From Micromonospora qiuiae (lineage in GTDB: Bacteria > Actinomycetota > Actinomycetes > Mycobacteriales > Micromonosporaceae), in assembly GCF_016863555.1 (NCBI RefSeq), contig NZ_BOPC01000043.1, forward strand, positions 1 to 64,000: a stretch of DNA of 64,000 nt. Direction: 5' to 3'. The position numbers were made by a program, and so were the translations under genes. The notes beneath the pieces are model-generated. The model did not search any database. It saw only the letters and a list, made by a program, of their open reading frames with translations, and was not told where the DNA came from. How positions within the stretch are numbered: the stretch's first letter is position 1; the number at the start of each line of letters is the position of its first letter. Shown piece by piece: positions 41,326-49,233 of this stretch.

Positions 41326-42068
41326 CGGGTCTCCTTCGAGTAGCTGGTGGTGGTTTGCCAGATCTGTTCGAACTGGTCGGCGTGGGCGGCGAAGATGCCG
41401 TGCGGCGAGAGTTCGCGCAGGTGCAGGGCGGGGTGTTGGTAGCCGCGGGCGCGGTACAGGTGTGGGGTGACGATCATCTGGTGGTCGAACCGGAACACCG
41501 AGTTGTACAGGTGCACGGTGTGCAGGCCGATCTCCACCCCTGGCACGCCGTGGAGGGGTTCGCAGAAGTTGAGGGCGTTACGGATCCGGCCGGGTAGGGT
41601 GCCGCCGATCTGTTCGAGGGCGTCGCGTTCGGCGACGTGCGGGCAGTCGGGGTCGGCGAACGCGAGACGGACCCGGGCGCCGTTGGCGGCCTTGTCGGTG
41701 ATGAGCTGCATGGTGTTGGGCAGCAACTCCAGGAGGAACGGGTAGGCGTAGCCGAGCAGGTCGATCCGCGTCGTGGCGCCGGTGAGCAGGGCGGCCCAGA
41801 CGTGGTGAGGGATGTCGGCGCGGTGAGCGTAGGCGGCGACGACCTCAGCGGTGGCCTCCGCGCCCGGAGCCTGGTCGGGGCGAGTCTGCGGCCACAGGTC
41901 GGCTTCGGTCTCGCCGAGGGCGTCGGCAACGGCGAGGCGGGTGCGTTGGTGCGGGACGCGACCGGCGAGCCACCGGGTGACGGTCTTGACGTCGACACCG
42001 ACGGCTGTGGCGAGGGCGGCCGGGTCGAGGTGGGCGCGGAGCATGGCCGCGCGGAGGCGGTGACTCAT
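41322..42068 (-). CDS. XRE-type regulator with a C-terminal ligand-like domain
   Basis: A 248-residue protein. An N-terminal helix-turn-helix of about 60 residues (HRLRAAMLRAHLDPAALATA, VGVDVKTVTRWLAGRVPHQR) is followed by a 170-residue domain (TTRIDLLGYAYPFLLELLPN, ARVRLAFADPDCPHVAERDA, YNSVFRFDHQMIVTPHLYRA). The latter resembles DUF5919-type domains, of unknown ligand. The Nudix gene follows in the same operon, so the regulator may sense or control a nucleotide-linked molecule. Confidence 0.85.
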   Translation of the reverse strand: MSHRLRAAMLRAHLDPAALATAVGVDVKTVTRWLAGRVPHQRTRLAVADALGETEADLWPQTRPDQAPGAEATAEVVAAYAHRADIPHHVWAALLTGATTRIDLLGYAYPFLLELLPNTMQLITDKAANGARVRLAFADPDCPHVAERDALEQIGGTLPGRIRNALNFCEPLHGVPGVEIGLHTVHLYNSVFRFDHQMIVTPHLYRARGYQHPALHLRELSPHGIFAAHADQFEQIWQTTTSYSKETR

Positions 42069-42221
42069 ACCGACCCACGGTAGTGGACACGGCGGGACGC
42101 GCCAGGGTCGTGGAAGTGTCCGGCGTGGTGTCTGTCGGGACGTTGGGGTGCCCGAGGCTGGTTCGTAGGTTCAGCGACAGGGCCTCGCCGGTTCGCTTGC
42201 GGCAGTACGCCGGGCTGGCGG

Positions 42222-42563
42222 GTGCCAGGGGGGAAGGGGTTGCCGTCGGCCCTGGGAGTGGTCGGGTCGGTGTCGGCAGTGGCCCCTTCCCCCTTCCAAC
42301 GAGCCCGATGGGTGGTGGGGTTGTTGTCGGTGCATCAGCCGGTACGGCCGCAGTGGATCTGCGCGGGGTGCGGGGCGGCGTGGCCGTGTCGGACCCGCAA
42401 GCGGCAGCTCGTGGCGGAGTTCACCGGTGCGCGGATATCGCTGATGCTGCACCTGTCGGCGTACCTGGTCCAGGCGTGCGAGGACCTGCCGAACACGCCG
42501 TCGGGGATCCTGCACGCGCGGTTCCTCGCCTGGCCACGCTCGGCGGCGCTGCGCAGCGAGTAG
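42222..42563 (+). CDS. Small Cys-containing protein typical of actinobacterial integrative elements
   Basis: A 113-residue frame; the conserved part begins near residue 31 (GTG 42312), so the true protein may be shorter. It has CAGCGAAWPC (two CxxC-like pairs) and then LMLHLSAYLVQACEDLPNTP and a final FLAWPR, a pattern I know from small hypothetical proteins beside GntR genes of integrative elements. The cysteines could bind zinc. Function unknown. Upstream sequence to 42083 shows no gene. Confidence 0.62.
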   Translation: MPGGKGLPSALGVVGSVSAVAPSPFQRARWVVGLLSVHQPVRPQWICAGCGAAWPCRTRKRQLVAEFTGARISLMLHLSAYLVQACEDLPNTPSGILHARFLAWPRSAALRSE

Positions 42564-42615
42564 CGGCGCCCCGGCCAGGGATCGTGCTCTGGTCGGGGCG
42601 CCGCTGGTCGGTGAG

Positions 42616-42795
42616 TCAGTCGTCGGTGGGTGGGGTGTCGTCGTCCGGGTCGGTGTCGTCGGGGTGTAGGGCGCGGTTCATGGCTTCGATGGCGTTGCGG
42701 TGCAGGCGGGGCCGGACGTGGGCGTAGATGTCGGCGGTGACGTGCAGCCGGGCGTGGCCGAGGAGTTCCTTCGGTCCACGCCCCTGCCGGCGTGC
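42616..42795 (-). pseudogene. C-terminal remnant of a tyrosine recombinase (integrase)
   Basis: The residues PKELLGHARLHVTADIYAHV and RPRLHRNAIEAMNRAL match the end of phage-type integrases, with the catalytic Tyr in DIYAHV and the H of LLGHA. The N-terminal three quarters are missing; similarity is lost at about 42780-42795. It is the clearest sign that an integrative element once occupied the region. Confidence 0.83.
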
Positions 42796-42810
42796 GTCCC
42801 GTGCACATAA

Positions 42811-42870
42811 GGTGTCACGTGACACCTGTGACGGTCAAGAGGTTTAGGTACACGAGTGTCATGTGACGCC
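42811..42870 (+). promoter_or_regulatory. Two palindromic operator-like sites upstream of the GntR gene
   Basis: GGTGTCACGTGACACC at 42811-42826 is a perfect 16-bp palindrome. A relative, AGTGTCATGTGACGCC, lies at 42855-42870 (three mismatches), 44 bases apart centre to centre, about four helical turns. They precede the GntR gene, so autoregulation is likely. The first site adjoins the broken end of the recombinase remnant. Confidence 0.7.
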
Positions 42871-42909
42871 CGTCTCGCCCGATCAGCCCATGACGGCTAC
42901 GATCAGCGC

Positions 42910-43473
42910 ATGGCCCACGACCCAGACGACAAGCGAGCACTGTTCCAGCAGGTCGTCGACGACATCCTCGACCAGATCCGCGACGGACGCCTCAACCCCA
43001 ACGACCCACTACCGTCCGCCCGCAAGATGGCCGACCTCTACGGCGTGGCCTCCATGACCGCCCAACGCGCACTACGCGAACTTCAACACCGACGCGTCAC
43101 CTACAGCGTCGCCGGCAAAGGCACCTTCGTCCACCCCGACGCCTTCGACCTCCTCCGCGGCGGCGTCCTCCGCGAACCCATCGACAACCCCGACCTCCGC
43201 CGCCGAGTCGCCGCCTACCTCGCCGATCAACAGGCCATCACCATCCGCTACCACCACGCCCGCACGGCAGACGACAAGAACGCCGCCCTGCACGACCTGC
43301 TGCGCCACGCCGACACCAACAGCGACCTCATCGACGAAGTAATCAAATACCAGGCCGACCGAAGCAACTTCGCCCAGCAGCCCGAACACCTCCCACGCCC
43401 CAACCACGACGACCAGGCGCCATCACCCGCCAAGCGCTCCCGCAGCAACCGCAACCGCGCCCCGAAGCAGTAA
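42910..43473 (+). CDS. GntR family regulator of the accessory region
   Basis: A 187-residue protein. An N-terminal winged helix (ALFQQVVDDILDQIRDGRLN, LPSARKMADLYGVASMTAQR) is followed by a helical part and a basic Pro/Asn-rich tail. The effector domain is short and unlike FadR or HutC types. Related proteins act in actinomycete integrative elements as repressors of transfer genes; whether this one still controls anything is open, since transfer genes are gone. ATG 42910 follows a TACGAT box, fitting a leaderless start. Confidence 0.85.
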   Translation: MAHDPDDKRALFQQVVDDILDQIRDGRLNPNDPLPSARKMADLYGVASMTAQRALRELQHRRVTYSVAGKGTFVHPDAFDLLRGGVLREPIDNPDLRRRVAAYLADQQAITIRYHHARTADDKNAALHDLLRHADTNSDLIDEVIKYQADRSNFAQQPEHLPRPNHDDQAPSPAKRSRSNRNRAPKQ

Positions 43474-43992
43474 GCCAGCCAGACCGAGGCCCTCGACCAA
43501 GATCCGACTGGCTCAAAACTGCCCTACAGGATCAAGAGAAGCGGCCCTGCCGAAGCCGGGCCGCGCGCACGCGCTACAGCCGTTCCGGCCCCGCGCGCAC
43601 GCCCGCTAACACCGAGCCACCAACCCGCGCCCACGACGATCCGGTGGCCGAGGCCGTGACGATCCCTTCACCGCCCACCCTTGGCGAGTGGTTCCGGGAA
43701 TCGACGCCGCACCGCTACGCGGCACGCCACCGAGCATCCCTGGCCCCGGTGCATCACATCGATTGATCTGGATTGGTATCGCAATGCTGACGGCAACCGT
43801 GACGGCAACGCAGGCCGACCGCCACGAACCCGTACAGACAGCCGTCACGCTACGCATTCACCTCAGCCGTCAAGGAAGGCCGTCGCAGAGCATCGATGTT
43901 TTGACTTTCTTGCCGTCTCGAGCCCGTATTCGAGAATCGAATATACGGGCAGCATTCGCCCCCGCGCTCGCGAATGGCCCCCCGTTCATCGA
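43474..43992. other. Intergenic region with the third direct repeat
   Basis: About 520 bases between the GntR gene (+) and the immunity gene (-). It contains the 27-bp sequence at 43508-43534 that resembles 39578-39604 and the third 22-bp repeat at 43788-43809. Open frames on both strands here are short and lack protein character. No gene is supported. Confidence 0.45.
43788..43809 (+). repeat. 22-bp direct repeat, copy 3
   Basis: TGACGGCAACCGTGACGGCA plus AC, the most regular copy: a 10-bp unit TGACGGCAAC repeated after two bases. Copies 1 and 2 are at 39614 and 40781. This copy lies 183 bases downstream of the immunity gene that follows the RHS toxin. Confidence 0.65.
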
Positions 43993-44238
43993 CTATGCAT
44001 CAAGGTCCGCTATCCAGGCGCGAAAGTCCTCTTCGCCATGGAGATATACCCCTGGCCCCTCCTGAAGATCGGCGCCGGCTAGCCGATCGAGGGCGGTCCA
44101 AAGAGTTGAATCTGATGAGTAATCTGCAGATTCGTCTTTGATCAGCTCCAGGGCCCAGTCCGCGACTTCCTCTCGCCTAACCGACCCCTGGATCAGGGCG
44201 GCCATCCTGCTCCTGACCTGCTGGTGGATGTCCTGCAC
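43993..44238 (-). CDS. Candidate immunity protein for the RHS toxin
   Basis: An 81-residue protein immediately downstream of the RHS gene (two bases after its stop). It has REEVADWALELIKDESADYS, LWTALDRLAGADLQEGPGVY and FRAWIADLDA, an acidic helical pattern seen in small immunity proteins next to toxin tips. GTG 44238 is preceded by GGGAG nine bases upstream. The partner is the C-terminal toxin of the adjoining gene. Identification rests mainly on position and composition. Confidence 0.68.
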   Translation of the reverse strand: MQDIHQQVRSRMAALIQGSVRREEVADWALELIKDESADYSSDSTLWTALDRLAGADLQEGPGVYLHGEEDFRAWIADLDA

Positions 44239-44240
44239 TA

Positions 44241-46708
44241 CTACCAACTCCCTGTGTAGTTGCCGCCAGCGTCGAACATATAGTGAACCTTGCTGCCGCC
44301 GGTTGCGCCAACATCAGGGCGAACGATTCTGGCCCTTCCGCTATGATCCAAGGTTTCGTGCCAAATACGGGTAGTCCCAGTATCAGGATTCCACTCCCGC
44401 ACGAGGCGACGGCCAACCATCTCCCCAGGCGTCCGCGCCTCGGCTATCTCACCATAAAAGCGGACTCGACCATCGGATAGCTCACGAACGCCACCCTTTC
44501 CATACTTTGCCGCTTGATCCAAAAACTCCTGTGGGTACGCCTTAAAATGCGGAACCTCGCCGCCACCGCAGTTGTGGACGAGGACCGGCGTCGTGCCGGC
44601 GAGCACATAGTACGTGTGGATGCCTGCAACGGTGAGGTTGTAGGCGGTGCCTTGTTGAACGGTGTTCCAGTCGAGCCCCGTGACGGTGAGGGTTGCTCCG
44701 GTGGCCGTGTGCAGTAGGTCTCCAGGGTCGAGATCCTGGCTGTCCTGCCACTGCTGGTCGGTCACATTCCAGAACGGGTGGTCCTCAGTGGTGGTGACGT
44801 CTCCACCGCTCACCTTGAGATCGACGAGCTGATCCTCGTGAACCCACAGGTGGGTCACCTCGCGAGCGCCTTCCTCCCCCGTTTCGGGGTCGGTGGCCAG
44901 GACGCTGTCTCCGATCTCGATGTCTCGGATTGGCTTCTTGCTGCCGTCCGCCATCAGGACTTCGGTGTCACCGCTGAAGCTGTGGAAACCACAGGCTCCC
45001 CCTGCGCCACCGCGGACTGCTGATCGCGCTCCGGAGCCCGCCATCCCGATGGATGTACGAAGTCCTGCGCCACTCGCGAGGCCGAAGGCTCCTGCGCCTA
45101 GGGCGGGCAGGAGAACCGCGCCGCCTGCCCCCAGCACACCGCCGATCGCTCCGCCGAGGACGGCTTCGCCGGCGAGTTGCCAGCCGCTCTCCTCATCGGC
45201 GTCGAGGCCGTTGCTGACCAGGGACCCGACAGCGCCGCCGACGAACCCACCAATCGCTGCGCAGCCGACAGCGGCTACGCCGAAGCTCCCTGCGGTGCAG
45301 GCTGCACCGACGACGACACCGGCTGCGACACCGGCGACCGTACCCACTGCCCCGGCGTTCCGGCACCAGAAGCTGGCCTGGCATTCGCGTTGTTTGCGTT
45401 CTGCCTCGGCGCGTTCGTTGCTCGCCTTCCGGAATGCTTCTCGTTGCTGCTGACAGCTGGATCCGCAGGCCGGGGGAACGTACTTCTTGACGATCTTGGT
45501 GACCGTCTTCCCAGAGGACGTGGTGCTGACATAGGCACGGTCGCCGGTGTCCTCGTTGTTTTCAGTGAAGTACAGGCCGGTGGGGTCGGCATTGTCGATC
45601 GGGTTGTTGCCGCCGTACTGGTACCCGTTGTACTGAGCGGGGCTATCGGCGACGAGGACCGGGTCGACGGAGATGAACCGGCCCAGTGTGTGGTCGTACT
45701 GACGGGCACCGACGTTGGTCAGGCCGGTGGGATCGATGTCCCCGCCGACGAAGCCCTTGTTGTTCACCCAGACCGGGTTGGAGCCGCGCGGCGCACCGTA
45801 CGGAGTCTGACGGCGGATGGAGACGGCTTGGGTGCCGGCGTTCACCGCGATCTGTTGCGTGCCCTGGTGGTCGTTGAACAGCCAGGTCAGGTCGGTGGTA
45901 GCCGAGCCGCCCTTGCGGGACGCGCAGACAGTGCCGGCGAAGCTGTAGTAGCGGGTGCCGGTGTTGACGTTGCCTTCCCGGCGGATTTCCTGACCGGGTA
46001 GGTAGAGCGTGGTGCCGCTGCTGTCGCGGCGGATGATCCTGGTGCCGTCGGCGTCGTAGACGTTGGTTTCGATGGTCTGGCCGCCGGCGGCGACCGTCGC
46101 CAGCTTGCCCTCGGCGTCCCAACCCAAGGTCTGACTGTTGGTACCGGTGCCGCAGTTGTTCGCGGCGGTGCCGGTCGGCCGGCAGATGGTGTTGCCGGCT
46201 CCGTCGTAGGCGTAGTTGTTGACGATGTCACTCTGGCCCGGTGCCTGCGTGGTCATCGCGGTGACGGCGTGTGGGCGTACGACGTTCTGGCCGCCGGTCG
46301 GCACCGCGTAGGTGCGGGTGGTGTCGCCGCTGGCGGTGTGGCTGATGCGGCGGGTGGCTTCGTCGCGGTAGACGGCGTCCTGGGTCCAGGTGCCGCCGGG
46401 CATCTTGTAGATCGATCCGCTGCGTTCGCCGTAGGCGGTGTAGCTGGCGGTGGCCATCGTGCCGGCTGCACCGGTGAGGCTGGTGTCCAGCCGGACGGGC
46501 ATCCCGGTGGTGGCGTCGTAGTCGGTGGTCACTTCCTCGGTGACCAGCCCACCACCGGCCGGGTAAGAGATCGACGTCGGGGTGCCGGTCGCCTCCGAGT
46601 AGTTGTAGGCGTAGATGTAGGTGCCGCTCAGGCCGGTCTCGTTACCGGGAATGACGTAGTTGATGCCCTTGGGCTGGTAGCGGTTGTCGAAGCTGCGCAG
46701 CCGGACAT
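44241..46708 (-). pseudogene. RHS-repeat toxin gene, truncated at its 5' end (Hint plus C-terminal toxin)
   Basis: The frame is open from 46769 to 44241. RHS similarity begins only near 46705 (RLRSFDNRYQPKG) and the remaining 46709-46769 is unrelated, so signal peptide and most YD repeats are missing. Parts kept, in order: YD repeats, RHS core end (LGRFISVDPVLVADSPAQYN), two hydrophobic Gly/Ala segments, a Hint domain (CGFHSFSGDTEVLMADGSKK, HPFWNV, HTYYVLAGTTPVLVHNC) and a 105-residue toxin (VRELSDGRVRFYGEIAEART, VREWNPDTGTTRIWHETLDH). The toxin family is not identified with certainty. An internal GTG at 46532 could give a shorter protein, but secretion would not be possible without the N-terminus. 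Confidence 0.86.
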
Positions 46709-46775
46709 CACTGGATGACCCAAGGCGACGACCAGCAAGTCGATTGTCATCTATAGGTGATATGCGTCATAGGGC

Positions 46776-48557
46776 CTACTCCGTCGCCTCGCGCGGCTCG
46801 GGAGCGTTGGGCGGGGTCTCCGGCTCGGGCGGGGCGGCTTTGCGGAGCAGGGCGTTCAGGCCGGCCCGGCGGGCCATCACGGTCAGCCGGTCCCCGGCTA
46901 CGATCACTCGCCGCCGCTCAGGCGTCCAGTCGTACCGCTGGCCGGCACGGGCGTGCGCAAGCAGGCGTACGCTCCCCGCCTTGTTCACTGTGGCGAGCGG
47001 CTGCCCGTCCAGAGCCGAGCCGGCCGCCACCGCGACCTCGGTGACCAGCAGGGCGTGCCGACCGACCGGGATGGTGGCGATCACCGCCCGGTCCAGCAGC
47101 GCGGCGGCGAACGACGGGGCGGCCAGGTAGGAGACGCTGCGCGAGGTGCCGATGCCGAAGGCACGCTGCACCCGCTCGGCGAAGTCGCCGTCGAACAGCC
47201 GCAACACCACCCGGAGCTGGTCGTTGATGGCCCGGCCGTTCAGCGCCGCCCGCAGGTTGGCTCCGTCGTCGGTGGAAACCACGACCAACGCCTGGCAGGT
47301 GGCCACCGAGGCGGCCCGCAACGTCTCCTCCTGCGCCGCGTCCCCCACCACCAGCGGTACACCCAGCCGCCGGGCGAGCCCGGCGCCGCGCGCGTCCCGG
47401 TTCTTGTCGATCGCCACCACCTCGAGGCCGAAGTCGTTGAGCTGAGCCATCACCCGGGTGCCGATGTTGCCCAGCCCCACCACCACGACGTGCCCGGAAC
47501 GCTCGGGCAGGATCCGCCCGGTGTGCAGGGCCAGCCGGGCGTTGACCACCCCGTCGACCACCACTGCGGTGATCAGCGGAATCAGCGCCAGGCCGGCAAG
47601 GTTGAGCACCACCTGCATGATCTGTTCGGCGGCGCCCTTGGCGGTGTCCGGGTCCTGCCCGGTGAGGGTGGTGACCAGGGCCAGGTACACCGCATCGGCC
47701 AGGTTCACGTGCGCCGCGTTGGCGTACAGCCCACCGAGCACGCCCACCACGGCGAGCAGCAGGATCACCGCGATGCCGATTTTGCGGCTGGCGAAGCTGC
47801 GGATCGCCCGCAGCACCATCGCCACCGGTCGGCGGCGGCGCCGGGCCCGGGCCATTCGGCGTGCGGCCAGCTCGGCGCCCGCCGGTCGACCGACCGCCTC
47901 GGCGAGCACCACGTCGGCGTCCCGGTCGCGCGCCGGCAGCACCAGCACCTGCTGCGGATCGCGGGTGTCGGCCACCCCGCAGACGATGTCGTTCGGCCGT
48001 ACGTCGTCACTGCGGGCCACGTAGAGGGTGCGTCCGCCGTGCCGGAAGTGGGTGGGCGCGACCTCGCCGAGTGCGGCGGCCACGAAGGCCGGGGCGGCCA
48101 TCGAAGTGTCCGAGAGCACCGCCGAGTCGGGGAAGATCTGCCGGACCCCGTTGGCCAGGCCGGTGTTGAACATCCGCACCACCAGGCGCAGCCGGGGCTC
48201 GACCTCCTGGGCGCACAGGGCGGCGTGCATGTTGCCCACGTCGTCCTGGTGCAACAGGGCCAGCCCTTCCGCCCCGGTCAGCCCGGCCCGGCGGAAGGTG
48301 ATCTCGTCCAGCCGGTCGGCCCGGATCACCTCGACGCCGGGCAGGTCACGGCCGTCCGGCCCGGGAGAGCGTCGGCGCTCGGGCACGATGAGCGTGATCC
48401 GCAGCCGTTTGGCCTGTGTCTCGCCGCCGCGTAACGCCCGCACCACCCAGTAGGCGAGCGGGTCCTGGCCGCAGATCACGTAGTGCGCCCGAGGCTCACC
48501 GTTGGGCCGTAACCGGCGGCCGGCTCGCAGGGCCCGGTCGAGCAGCGGCTCCGCCAT
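46776..48557 (-). CDS. TrkA/RCK-domain membrane protein, putative ion channel
   Basis: A 593-residue protein. An N-terminal NAD-binding-like RCK domain (HYVICGQDPLAYWVVRALRG) is followed by two membrane helices (IGIAVILLLAVVGVLGGLYA, MQVVLNLAGLALIPLITAVV) flanking a pore-loop-like TTLTGQDPDT, and a second RCK/TrkA-N domain (GHVVVVGLGNIGTRVMAQLN, VVAIDKNRDARGAGLARRLG). The layout resembles CASTOR/POLLUX-like and other two-RCK channels. Which ion passes is not evident, since the selectivity sequence is not GYG. ATG 48557 fits the start MAEPLLDRALRAG; longer frames upstream are not coding. Confidence 0.87.
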   Translation of the reverse strand: MAEPLLDRALRAGRRLRPNGEPRAHYVICGQDPLAYWVVRALRGGETQAKRLRITLIVPERRRSPGPDGRDLPGVEVIRADRLDEITFRRAGLTGAEGLALLHQDDVGNMHAALCAQEVEPRLRLVVRMFNTGLANGVRQIFPDSAVLSDTSMAAPAFVAAALGEVAPTHFRHGGRTLYVARSDDVRPNDIVCGVADTRDPQQVLVLPARDRDADVVLAEAVGRPAGAELAARRMARARRRRRPVAMVLRAIRSFASRKIGIAVILLLAVVGVLGGLYANAAHVNLADAVYLALVTTLTGQDPDTAKGAAEQIMQVVLNLAGLALIPLITAVVVDGVVNARLALHTGRILPERSGHVVVVGLGNIGTRVMAQLNDFGLEVVAIDKNRDARGAGLARRLGVPLVVGDAAQEETLRAASVATCQALVVVSTDDGANLRAALNGRAINDQLRVVLRLFDGDFAERVQRAFGIGTSRSVSYLAAPSFAAALLDRAVIATIPVGRHALLVTEVAVAAGSALDGQPLATVNKAGSVRLLAHARAGQRYDWTPERRRVIVAGDRLTVMARRAGLNALLRKAAPPEPETPPNAPEPREATE

Positions 48558-48658
48558 GCCCGCATGGTAGTCACCGGGGTCGCTCCCCCGCAGCCCGGTG
48601 ACGATCATGAACTTCACTGGTCCGGCATGTCCCCGCTGCTGGAGGGTACGGCAGCGAC

Positions 48659-49144
48659 ATGCAGACGTTCCTCCCGTATCCGGACTTCCTGGCCAGCGCC
48701 CGAACGCTGGACCAGCGACGGCTCGGCAAGCAGCGGGTCGAGGCGATCCAGGTGCTGCGCGCGCTGACCCGGCCCGGGTACGGCTGGCGCAACCACCCGG
48801 CGGTGAAGATGTGGACCGGGTACGAGGAGGCCGTGACCCGCTACGGGCTGGACGTCTGCGAGGTCTGGTGTGCGACCGGCCGGGCGGACACCTGTGCCGC
48901 GACCCTGACCGCCGATCTCGCCGCCGCCCGCGGCATCGAGCACGTCCGGTCCCAGCAGGAGCTGGCGGTGGCCGGTGAGCTCCCGCCCTGGCTCGGCCGC
49001 ACGGACCTGCACCTGAGCCACCGCTCGGCGCTGCTACGCAAGGATCCCGCCCACTACCGCCCGATCTTCGGCCCCGACGTCCCCGACAACCTGGACTACG
49101 TCTGGCCCCCCTCCGACCGCATGCAAGGAAGGGCCCCCTATTAA
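48659..49144 (+). CDS. MSMEG_6728-family protein (pyrimidine-dimer glycosylase-like)
   Basis: A 161-residue protein starting MQTFLPYPDFLASARTLDQR and RLGKQRVEAIQVLRALTRPG, with the WRNHPAVKMWTGYEEAVTRY core of this family. Related proteins are annotated as pyrimidine-dimer DNA glycosylases of the endonuclease V type, but activity is unproven here. The last five residues and the TAA stop come from the dispersed repeat at 49125, which has been inserted at, or has captured, the gene end. Confidence 0.83.
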   Translation: MQTFLPYPDFLASARTLDQRRLGKQRVEAIQVLRALTRPGYGWRNHPAVKMWTGYEEAVTRYGLDVCEVWCATGRADTCAATLTADLAAARGIEHVRSQQELAVAGELPPWLGRTDLHLSHRSALLRKDPAHYRPIFGPDVPDNLDYVWPPSDRMQGRAPY

Positions 49145-49177
49145 CGCCTCGTGAGGTAAAAGGGCCCCTTCTTAACA
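49125..49177 (+). repeat. Dispersed ~53-bp GGGCCC repeat, copy 3
   Basis: Same unit as at 4527 and, inverted, 31235: AAGGAAGGGCCCCCTATTAA, centre TTAACGCCTC, then AAAAGGGCCCCTTCTTAACA. Here it overlaps the 3' end of the MSMEG_6728-family gene and supplies its stop codon. Confidence 0.87.
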
Positions 49178-49233
49178 ACCGGATGCTTCCGCACACTTCG
49201 GGCAGACTGGTGAGGTCGAGCCGGGAGGTGCGG

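Noticed and set aside
43688..44065. Plus-strand 125-residue frame overlapping the third direct repeat
   Set aside because: Residues are biased and the frame runs over the minus-strand immunity gene; no ribosome binding site or domain.
46709..46769. RHS reading frame upstream of the recognisable repeats
   Set aside because: The frame is open but the residues no longer resemble RHS, and no start codon precedes them; treated as sequence beyond the truncation point.
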